44,629 bases of DNA, from NCBI GenBank assembly GCA_910577075.1, contig CAJTKV010000010.1:1-44629 (forward strand), in the 5' to 3' direction. The translations under genes were made by a program, and so were the position numbers. Shown here piece by piece: positions 38,345-44,629 of the stretch. Numbering within the stretch: the first letter of the stretch is position 1; the number at the start of each line of letters is the position of its first letter. The notes under the pieces are model-generated. The model was not told the DNA's origin, made no database searches, and saw only the letters and a list, made by a program, of their open reading frames with translations. The stretch is from an uncultured Bacilli bacterium (GTDB taxonomy: Bacteria; Bacillota_I; Bacilli_A; RF39; UBA660).

Positions 38345-38761
38345 TTAACGTTTTGAGAATTGTGGTGCTCTACGAGCTTTTCTAAGACCATATTTCTTAC
38401 GTTCTTTAACTCTTGGATCACGAGTAATAAATCCAGCTTCTTTTAAGATTTTTCTATAAGAAGTTTCACTAGATGCATCTGTACCTTCATCATAAATTAA
38501 CAATGCCTTAGTGATAGCAAGTCTAATTGCTCCAGTTTGTCCTGAGAAACCTCCACCTCTTACAGTAATAGTAATATCAAATGTTGTTTCATTATTTGTT
38601 GCAACTAATGGTTGTTTTAAATCCATAACTAATACTTCGAATGGTAAGTATTCATTAACATCTCTTCCATTAACGATAATTTTACCAGTTCCTGGAACCA
38701 TTTTAACTTGTGCAGTACTAGATTTTCTTCTACCACTTGCAGTAATAACTTTTTTATTCAT
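38345..38761 (-). CDS. rpsI: 30S ribosomal protein S9
   Basis: 138 residues. Contains the S9 signatures GRRKSSTAQV (~10-19), GGGFSGQTGAIRLAITKAL (~69-87) and the conserved C-terminus KYGLRKARRAPQFSKR, whose last Arg contacts P-site tRNA. Slightly longer than the 130 residues typical of Bacilli because of an insert near DEGTDASSETSY. It follows rplM by 14 bases and ends the operon at a strong terminator. Confidence 0.98.
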   Translation of the reverse strand: MNKKVITASGRRKSSTAQVKMVPGTGKIIVNGRDVNEYLPFEVLVMDLKQPLVATNNETTFDITITVRGGGFSGQTGAIRLAITKALLIYDEGTDASSETSYRKILKEAGFITRDPRVKERKKYGLRKARRAPQFSKR

Positions 38762-38775
38762 AACTTACCCTCCTA

Positions 38776-39207
38776 CTATATACTCATTTTTTCTGGCTTT
38801 TGAGCTTGTTGGTTATGTTCTTCACCAGCGTATACGAATAATTTCTTATACATTTGACGTCCTAAACGACCATTTGGAAGCATTCCCTTAACAGCTCTTT
38901 CTACCATTTCAACAGGATATTTTTCAACCATTTCTTTTGCATTACGTTCTCTTAATCCTCCTGGATATCCTGAGTGATCATAATACATCTTATCATTTAA
39001 CTTATTACCAGTTAATTTAACTTTACTAGCATTAGTAATGATAACATAATCTCCACAATCAACATGTGGTGTAAAAGTTACTTTGTGTTTTCCTCTTAAA
39101 ACATGAGCAGCTTTAGTTGCTACACGTCCTAATGGTAAATCCGTAGCATCAATTACATACCATTTACGTTCAACAGTTTCCTTTTTTTGCATGAATGTAT
39201 TTTTCAT
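38776..39207 (-). CDS. rplM: 50S ribosomal protein L13
   Basis: 143 residues; AAAGGG lies seven bases before ATG 39207. Family motifs KWYVIDATDLPLGRVAT (~15), PHVDCGDYVIITNA (~47), YYDHSGYPGG (~75) and VKGMLPNGRLGR (~106) are intact. L13 is an early assembly protein of the large subunit. In E. coli and some Firmicutes L13 controls its own operon through the leader; the leader here (39208-39290) is a candidate for such control. Confidence 0.98.
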   Translation of the reverse strand: MKNTFMQKKETVERKWYVIDATDLPLGRVATKAAHVLRGKHKVTFTPHVDCGDYVIITNASKVKLTGNKLNDKMYYDHSGYPGGLRERNAKEMVEKYPVEMVERAVKGMLPNGRLGRQMYKKLFVYAGEEHNQQAQKPEKMSI

Positions 39208-39283
39208 AATATTTCCCTTTCAAAAATCCCTTTCTCATGAACTTCCCACATCCAATCGAAATTAAAGATTTAAAAAATGTACC
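39208..39283 (-). promoter_or_regulatory. rplM 5' leader, possible L13 autoregulatory element
   Basis: About 75 bases of untranslated RNA between the promoter and rplM, with purine blocks GATGTGGGAAG and GAGAAAGGGA that could pair or bind protein. Known L13 leaders in Firmicutes carry similar G-rich blocks. I cannot fold or align it here. Confidence 0.35.
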
Positions 39284-39290
39284 ATTTAAA

Positions 39291-39319
39291 ATTATAGGCT
39301 ATAAGACATTAAAAGTCAA
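39291..39319 (-). promoter_or_regulatory. Strong rplM-rpsI promoter
   Basis: TTGACT (39314-39319), 17-bp spacer, TATAAT (39291-39296); the best promoter in the window. Confidence 0.88.
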
Positions 39320-39361
39320 ACATAATTTAACTATTTGTTTAATTTTATGCTCTTTTTACGA

Positions 39362-40081
39362 TTAATAGTATATTTTATTCAAATAAAGACCATTCGGTGG
39401 CATTGTTGGCGTCGTAACTGAGCTCGCATTTTCCACCATTCTTTTAACCTCCATTGGTTCAATATTGCCAAGTCCTACTTGAAATAAAGCCCCAACTAAA
39501 TTCCTTACCATATAGTGATAAAAACTCTTACCAGCAAAAGTAAAATAGATGAACTCTCCCTTTTTCTTAATGCGCACATTAAATATTATCGAATTATAAG
39601 ATTCTCTTTCACCGGATGTAAAATACTCAAAAGAATGCGCTCCAATCATGTATTTAGAGGCAATTCGCATTTTTCTTATATTAAGCTTATCTGTAAATCT
39701 ATGAACATAATCGATTAATAAAGGATCATACTCTCCCGTATAGACAACATAGACATATTCCTTTTTCTTAACATCAAAGCGCGCATGAAAATCTTTATCA
39801 ACTACAGTTATTCCATTTATGTGAATTGCTGGATCTAGCATATCATTCATCGCTTTAATGAGTCTCTCTTCGGGAATATCGACACTCAATTCAAAATGCA
39901 CCCTTTGATCTAATGCATGAACTCCTCTATCTGTTCTTCCTGCTCCCTTAACGACGACGACTGTCTTATTAATTTTCGTCAAAACTCTTTCAATTTCCGC
40001 TTGAACACTTTTATGACGGGGAAGTCTTTGAAAGCCATAGAATTTAGATCCATCATAAGCAACACTAGCAACATACTTCAT
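39362..40081 (-). CDS. truA: tRNA pseudouridine synthase TruA
   Basis: 239 residues. Catalytic motif GAGRTDRGVHA (~50-60) holds the active Asp, with YDGSKFYGFQRLP at the start and the later FxxxMVRNLVG (FYHYMVRNLVGAL, ~190). TruA makes pseudouridine at positions 38-40 of tRNAs. ATG 40081 overlaps the stop of the upstream ATPase gene by four bases (ATGA). In most Firmicutes ecfT sits directly before truA; here the degenerate EcfA-like gene does. Confidence 0.96.
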   Translation of the reverse strand: MKYVASVAYDGSKFYGFQRLPRHKSVQAEIERVLTKINKTVVVVKGAGRTDRGVHALDQRVHFELSVDIPEERLIKAMNDMLDPAIHINGITVVDKDFHARFDVKKKEYVYVVYTGEYDPLLIDYVHRFTDKLNIRKMRIASKYMIGAHSFEYFTSGERESYNSIIFNVRIKKKGEFIYFTFAGKSFYHYMVRNLVGALFQVGLGNIEPMEVKRMVENASSVTTPTMPPNGLYLNKIYY

Positions 40082-40722
40082 TTTGCAACACTCCTATATA
40101 TATCCTTTAATAACTCTAAACTATCAAAAGTATAGCTAATATCTGCATCTCTTTTCTTAGCCAATTTGATAAACTTAACAATCTCTGGAACATCTATATC
40201 TACCTTGTCTTCTTTAAATAAATTCATCATGACATCAGCATAAATGACTTTATCATTTTTAATTATCACAAGAGTATCAACTATTTGACTTAAAAATACT
40301 AAATCCTTACTTATGACAATCATCCTAATACCTTCATTTGCTAAATTATGAATTATTTTTATTAATTTCTTTTGCTCTTTATATATTAACCCAACATCAA
40401 AATAGTCAAATATTATTGTTTTTTTATTGTTTAACAATAAATATGATAATAAGACATATTTAAAATTCGTCTTTGATAAATCCTTTATCTTGACATTCAA
40501 ATAACTCATATCTAATTCCAAATAGTTAAACAAACTTTCAATGCGCACATTTAATTTAAAATGTAGTCCATTTAAAAATCTCTTAACCGTCCAATTATCG
40601 TCATAGACAATTCCATCTATATCAAATCCCTGATGTTCTAAATCATGGACATCGCCAATTAACCCAACAACACCCTTATAAGTAAAAGATTCAGGAATAT
40701 CTTTTGTATACACTACTTCCAT
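40078..40722 (-). CDS. Degenerate EcfA2-like ATPase remnant
   Basis: 214 residues; ATG 40722 overlaps the upstream ATPase stop by ten bases. Its position, directly before truA, and its layout match EcfA2 of energy-coupling-factor vitamin transporters. The nucleotide-binding motifs are lost: GLIGDVHDLEHQGF stands where Walker A (GxTGSGKST) should be, IIFDYFDVGL replaces the Walker B plus Glu (LDEPTAGLD), and there is no LSGGQ. The later IRMIVISKDLVFLSQIVDTLVIIKNDKVI keeps the H-loop/D-loop fold pattern without the His. It cannot bind ATP in the usual way, yet the frame is intact, so it may have a new role or be in decay. Confidence 0.65.
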   Translation of the reverse strand: MEVVYTKDIPESFTYKGVVGLIGDVHDLEHQGFDIDGIVYDDNWTVKRFLNGLHFKLNVRIESLFNYLELDMSYLNVKIKDLSKTNFKYVLLSYLLLNNKKTIIFDYFDVGLIYKEQKKLIKIIHNLANEGIRMIVISKDLVFLSQIVDTLVIIKNDKVIYADVMMNLFKEDKVDIDVPEIVKFIKLAKKRDADISYTFDSLELLKDIYRSVAK

Positions 40723-41462
40723 AGTTTATCCACCAGCTTTCTATCATCAAAATAGAGTTTATCAATAAGTCCATAGAGTATTAAATTATGTGATAAGTCA
40801 ATTATAAATGGCAATTTTATACCCATATAAGGAAGAATACTATTGCCATCTAATACACTAGAGACTTTCGTACACATCAAGGCTTTATAATTATTCATAA
40901 CGATGACATTTTCTCCCATAAGTATATGTGATGAATAAGTGGTTACATTTATTAAAGTTATATTATTCTCTTTTATGTACTTTAAGATATTCTTAACATG
41001 TTTGCTATCCAAATAGCCAAATAAATTATCCATGGCCAATATCTTCGGTTTAATAATCAAATAAGATAAGATCTTTATTAAAATTCTTTCTTCCATAGTT
41101 AACGAATGAATATCTCTATCGAGTAAATTAGTTACCTTAAAATAATTTGCTAAATCCTCAATTCTTTTATTTATCTCATCAAGTCTATAGCCAAGTTCAT
41201 GCAAATTAAAATATAGTTCTTCAGAGACATATTCACTATTATATTCATTATCATCAAAAACTACGACGATATTATTCTTTAAAAAAGTTACATCATACTC
41301 TTTAATAGAAACATCATCAATAAAAATATCATCATTAGGTAGAATATGACACAATTTTTTTAACAAAGTCGTCTTGCCCGAATTAGTCGGCCCAATAACC
41401 GAAGTCATAATGCCATTTAATTCTATTTCCACATTCATACCCTTTACTTCTAATAAATTCAT
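40713..41462 (-). CDS. EcfA1-like ABC ATPase with altered catalytic motifs
   Basis: 249 residues from ATG 41462; GGGAG is upstream and the TTG at 41468 is rejected. Walker A GPTNSGKTT (~26-34) is intact. The signature is SLTMEER (~118) instead of LSGGQ, and Walker B reads ILAMDNLFGYLD (~142) with Asn for the catalytic Glu. The domain order and the spot before an EcfA2-like gene and truA indicate an EcfA1 descendant. ATP may bind but hydrolysis should be weak. No EcfT gene is present to complete a transporter. It has its own extended -10 promoter and heads a conserved unit with truA. Confidence 0.7.
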   Translation of the reverse strand: MNLLEVKGMNVEIELNGIMTSVIGPTNSGKTTLLKKLCHILPNDDIFIDDVSIKEYDVTFLKNNIVVVFDDNEYNSEYVSEELYFNLHELGYRLDEINKRIEDLANYFKVTNLLDRDIHSLTMEERILIKILSYLIIKPKILAMDNLFGYLDSKHVKNILKYIKENNITLINVTTYSSHILMGENVIVMNNYKALMCTKVSSVLDGNSILPYMGIKLPFIIDLSHNLILYGLIDKLYFDDRKLVDKLWK

Positions 41463-41487
41463 AACCAATAACTCCCAATCTACCTAA

Positions 41488-41496
41488 ATTATACCA
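41488..41496 (-). promoter_or_regulatory. Extended -10 promoter of the EcfA-like-truA unit
   Basis: TGGTATAAT on the minus strand, about 25 bases before the start codon. Confidence 0.55.
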
Positions 41497-41541
41497 AATA
41501 AAGTCTAAAAAAGATAATCATTTTAAATATCTCTCCTAACT

Positions 41542-41562
41542 AAAAAAGAGGAATAATCCTCT
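41542..41562 (-). terminator. Terminator after the YihY-family gene
   Basis: AGAGGA-TTAT-TCCTCT followed by TTTTTT on the minus strand, directly after the stop codon. Confidence 0.85.
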
Positions 41563-42438
41563 CTATCTATTTTTCAATACTCTTAAAGCTCCAGTTTTCT
41601 CCATTTTTTCCTTATCTAATTCTTCACCATAATTAAGTGATAATCCAATAACAAAGACAAAAGATAAGAAATATAGCCACAACATAATTAAAGCTATATT
41701 AGATAATGCTCCATAGAACATATTATATGTCGTCATATTATTGGCAAACATCTTATATACCTCTGTAACTACGATAAATCCCATCGTTGCAAATAAAGAG
41801 CCCGTATTTAAATGTGAATTTTTTCGTACTCTATCAGGAGCAAACTCATAAAGTGATCTAATAAATATAAACATTATCAACCACGTTATAGGTCCTTGTA
41901 ATACCCTATATACTTTACTAATGACATTATCTAAATTATAAAGTGCTAATAACTCAATTAATTTATTTCCAAACACTGGAACTATAAGCATAAATAAGAC
42001 TAACAACACTATTGCCAAAGTCATAAATATCGCCTTAATTCTTCTCTTAATAAAATTCGACTGATTAAGACCATATATTTGATTGCTTATAAGAATAACC
42101 GTATTACAACCATTACTAGCCAAATAAAACATCCATATAAATATAATCGCTAATTTTAAATCAATAGTATTACCATTTAGATAAGGAACTATTGTATCAA
42201 TTCCTCCTGGTACTATTTTTCCAAACATATCAATTATAGTATTAAAATTGATATTAAACAATCCGGCTGCATATCCCGATAAAGTAATAATTGGTACCAA
42301 AGAAAGTAGCATAAAGAACGCCAACTGCCCTGGTAATATTCCCATCTCTGGTTTCTTAATTATTTCCCATATTTTAGTTATATAATTTATAAATCTATCC
42401 TTCGTATCGCGACTTATTTTATTTATCTTTTTTGTCAT
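41563..42438 (-). CDS. YihY/UPF0761 (BrkB-type) membrane protein
   Basis: 291 residues; GAGG lies six bases before ATG 42438, which overlaps the preceding gene by 20 bases. About six membrane helices. Family phrases LPGQLAFFMLLSLVPIITL (~38-56, matching A-x-x-x-A-x-Y-x-x-L-S-L-P-L), YLASNGCNTVI (~107) and GSLFATMGFIVVTEVYKMF (~212-230) identify it. These proteins were once mis-annotated as RNase BN; their transport or envelope function is unknown. The tight overlap couples it to the sensor-like gene upstream. Confidence 0.9.
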   Translation of the reverse strand: MTKKINKISRDTKDRFINYITKIWEIIKKPEMGILPGQLAFFMLLSLVPIITLSGYAAGLFNINFNTIIDMFGKIVPGGIDTIVPYLNGNTIDLKLAIIFIWMFYLASNGCNTVILISNQIYGLNQSNFIKRRIKAIFMTLAIVLLVLFMLIVPVFGNKLIELLALYNLDNVISKVYRVLQGPITWLIMFIFIRSLYEFAPDRVRKNSHLNTGSLFATMGFIVVTEVYKMFANNMTTYNMFYGALSNIALIMLWLYFLSFVFVIGLSLNYGEELDKEKMEKTGALRVLKNR

Positions 42439-44464
42439 CTTTTGCCTCAGCTAAATCCTTATTCTTCCGCATTTGAATACTCGCTTCATTAAAGGCATCT
42501 TCCACTAGCTTAGTATCATCTTCAATCATACTAAATCCCATAGGAACACCATAATCATGAGGTAACTTGCCAAATTCCTTTAATAACTTTTTCATATAAG
42601 AAACAATTTGCTTTTCGGAATAACCGATAGCATAAACTAAAAATTCATTACCATCTGTACGGATTATTTCCGTATTATCTATCTGAGTTTTGATTAAAAC
42701 ATTTGCAACAGCCTGAATTTGCTTATCCCCCTCTTCATGTCCTAAAGTATCATTTAATTCCTTAACACGATTGATGTCCATAACAATACAAGCTTGTGGA
42801 TAAATGGTATTCTTATTCCAAATGTTTACTTTTTCATTATAATAATTTCTATTCTTTAAAGAGGTTAAAAGATCGATATATTTTAACCTATCTTCTTTCT
42901 TAACTTTCGTATTTAATTTAACTTTTTTAGCCTTTTTATGATAGATAACAAACGCTAATGCCAATATAACTACTGCCCCTAAAATATAAATTGCAATAGT
43001 TCCAACTATTTCTCCACGCTTATTTACCTTATTGTAAGTAGTAATACCTGTTCTAAGTAAATCATTTGGATCAATTGTCTTAGTATAGGCGCTAAATAAC
43101 TTATATATTGGATCCGTATCATTCTTATAACGGAAAGAATAATACTCATCATCTACGACACCTTTATATCTTACCGAATAAGAATTAATTATATTAGTCA
43201 AATAATATTCATAAGTATCTTCATCTAATAAAATAATATTCTCTTTTTTAGCAATTTTCTTAAGTTCACTCATGGTTTCATATTCAATTATATTTATACC
43301 TGGTAAATTCTTAATTAAATCTGCCAAATAGGAATTCTTAAGAACATAGACAGTTTGGTATTGTAATCCATTTATATTGGATAAACTTAAATCTATTGAA
43401 TTATGCGCAATAACATAATAATTAATAGGTTTTAAAGCTCCTGAATCAATATAATTGGTTATAATGTTATAGTAATTATAATACATATCAATACTGCCAT
43501 TTAAAGCTGCTTGAACTAATTCTGTTGAATTCTTATATTTTTTATAGGTAAATTCTACATTAGAAAAATTAGAAAAACTCTCTAGATAAGCTGCTGTAAT
43601 TCCGCCATACTCACCACTAGCTAATACTTCAAAAGGACGCATCTCAGCAAATCCATAATGATAAACTTTATTAGTTAAAGTATCCTGTTCTACTTCGCTT
43701 AACTTTAACATATCGACAAATAATTTAAAATTATTATTATCATACGATTTATTAAAATTTTTCTTCTTCCAAGCATTAAATTGTTTAGTCAAAATTGAAT
43801 TTAAATCTTTATCTTCTCCTAAATGAAAATAATAGAATTTATTTAAATCTGATAGATGTTTTAAGATGTTTACATTATTAGAAATCAATTCATCTTTATA
43901 TTCATTTAATGGTACCAAGGCATACTCGATTGTTCCATTAGCTAAATCCTCACTAATCTTAGTAAAATTGTCATATTCCTTAAAAAAATCACTATCATTA
44001 TTAAAATATTCCTTAACGCGATCCTTAGAGGTTGATAAAATTCCTGGTTTTAAACTAGGTATAACACTAGCATCATTAATTACACCAGTATTTTTACTAA
44101 CTAAGACATAATGATCCTTAAACAAAAGTAAATCCGTTTGACTATAGGTATCTGTTATAAAAAATCCATATCCTTCAATATTAGATAAGTAAGAAACCGT
44201 ATTATTATTGATATTTAATCCTAAATCGCTAATTAAAGAGGACGAAAAATCAAAAAACACTCCTTCTCCTGTTGAACCGAACACAGGAATATCATTAGGT
44301 ATCGATAATGAAATAACGGAAGATGAATTTGTATCAATCCACTTTTTCTCTGATATTGATAATGAATTTTCATCTACTATTGTATTGTAAAGGATAACTC
44401 CCCCAACTGTTAATAATAAAGCACCTATTACTATTGCAATTATTATTTTCTTAATCTTTTTCAT
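42419..44464 (-). CDS. Membrane sensor: solute-binding-like regions plus degenerate GGDEF domain
   Basis: 681 residues. Membrane helix ~7-27, then a large external part that reads as two successive solute-binding-like regions (~30-260 and ~270-490, the latter with GFAEMRPFEVLASGEYGGITAAYLE, seen as FEVLASGEYGG and an N-S-T-E-L-V-Q-AALNGSIDMY phrase). A second membrane helix is at ~507-527. The cytoplasmic end is a GGDEF domain: DLLTSLKNRNYYNEK, IVMDINRVKELNDTLGHEEGD, and RTDGNEF (~602-608) in place of RxGGDEF. The first Gly and the Asp are changed, so c-di-GMP synthesis is unlikely; the domain may bind nucleotide or partner. AGGTGA overlaps the upstream stop, placing it in one operon with the gene off the right edge. 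Confidence 0.82.
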   Translation of the reverse strand: MKKIKKIIIAIVIGALLLTVGGVILYNTIVDENSLSISEKKWIDTNSSSVISLSIPNDIPVFGSTGEGVFFDFSSSLISDLGLNINNNTVSYLSNIEGYGFFITDTYSQTDLLLFKDHYVLVSKNTGVINDASVIPSLKPGILSTSKDRVKEYFNNDSDFFKEYDNFTKISEDLANGTIEYALVPLNEYKDELISNNVNILKHLSDLNKFYYFHLGEDKDLNSILTKQFNAWKKKNFNKSYDNNNFKLFVDMLKLSEVEQDTLTNKVYHYGFAEMRPFEVLASGEYGGITAAYLESFSNFSNVEFTYKKYKNSTELVQAALNGSIDMYYNYYNIITNYIDSGALKPINYYVIAHNSIDLSLSNINGLQYQTVYVLKNSYLADLIKNLPGINIIEYETMSELKKIAKKENIILLDEDTYEYYLTNIINSYSVRYKGVVDDEYYSFRYKNDTDPIYKLFSAYTKTIDPNDLLRTGITTYNKVNKRGEIVGTIAIYILGAVVILALAFVIYHKKAKKVKLNTKVKKEDRLKYIDLLTSLKNRNYYNEKVNIWNKNTIYPQACIVMDINRVKELNDTLGHEEGDKQIQAVANVLIKTQIDNTEIIRTDGNEFLVYAIGYSEKQIVSYMKKLLKEFGKLPHDYGVPMGFSMIEDDTKLVEDAFNEASIQMRKNKDLAEAKDDKKDK

Positions 44465-44472
44465 GAATTCAC

Positions 44473-44629
44473 CTATTTCTTCTTTTTCTTCGAAGTAGTA
44501 GTTGTCGTCTCTTCACTAACAATATTATAATTACTCCAAGTGATAACTGTTCTACTTGATGCCTTACTTCCCGAATAAGGTGGCAATCCATCTCTATTAA
44601 AAGTAAATTGTAAGTCATAATAGCTCTTT
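44473..44629 (-). CDS. 3' end of an unknown gene
   Basis: 52 codons visible, running off the right edge and ending TAG at 44473. The tail reads ...YYDLQFTFNRDGLPPYSG, then TVITWSNYNI, and closes TTTTTSKKKKK. The beta-rich, Thr/Lys-tailed style suits an extracytoplasmic domain at the end of an envelope protein such as a penicillin-binding protein, but this is a guess and no family motif is visible. It is separated from the sensor gene by eight bases. Confidence 0.6.
   Translation of the reverse strand, partial: KSYYDLQFTFNRDGLPPYSGSKASSRTVITWSNYNIVSEETTTTTSKKKKK

Overview
The window is a low-GC Firmicutes-type chromosome segment. It is strongly AT-rich, has AGGAGG-type Shine-Dalgarno sites, and uses TGA as a true stop (for example at the ends of the genes at 856 and 36108), so it uses the standard code and is not a Mycoplasma. 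Several neighbourhoods are typical of the Bacilli/Erysipelotrichia/RF39-like part of the phylum: tilS-ftsH, the soj/parA-spo0J/parB-mscS-DUF951 group usually near the origin, and truA-rplM-rpsI. Nearly all genes lie on the minus strand. The only clear plus-strand gene is a lipase at 10.4 kb.

Layout. 0-3.5 kb is accessory DNA: a partial Rpn/PD-(D/E)XK-type gene, a decayed second copy of it, a truncated DUF1016 gene, an unknown pentapeptide-like protein, and a HipA/CtkA-type kinase bracketed by a long exact direct repeat. 3.5-9.0 kb is one operon: a 673-residue protein with a Fic/Doc-like motif lacking its histidine, then a heterodimeric ABC exporter. 9-16 kb holds a BI-1 family protein, an acetyltransferase, a lipase, the Mg2+ channel MgtE with a possible leader peptide, a membrane-anchored thioredoxin-like protein, an acyltransferase-like membrane protein and an AbgT transporter. 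16-23 kb is core: DUF951, MscS, ParB, ParA, a lipoprotein-like unknown, FtsH with an unusual C-terminal tail, and TilS. 23-29 kb has a DUF3592 protein, a dehydrogenase, a repressor, a GrpB-family protein and a csoR-copZ-copA copper operon.

The most interesting part is 29.1-37.4 kb. Thirteen short, functionally unrelated genes run head to tail: flavodoxin, membrane proteins, DUF5131, beta-lactamase-like, metallo-beta-lactamase, VanZ, ASCH, acetyltransferase, and two near-identical copies of one small gene. At nearly every junction, between the stop codon of one gene and the ribosome-binding site of the next, lies the same near-palindromic 12-mer. In gene direction it reads AAATTACAATTT, and a variant AAATAGTAATTT sits after the two putative array promoters. 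The last site of each of two sub-arrays is followed by a terminator hairpin. No other gene in the window has this site. The layout resembles an integron gene-cassette array, but with much shorter sites, and no integrase lies in the window. I infer a site-specific cassette system that I cannot match to a known type.

37.4-44.6 kb returns to conserved genes: a methyltransferase, rpsI-rplM with a strong promoter and leader, truA, and two degenerate ECF-transporter ATPases with no EcfT. These are followed by a YihY-family membrane protein, a sensor with two solute-binding-like regions and a mutated GGDEF domain, and the 3' end of an unknown gene.
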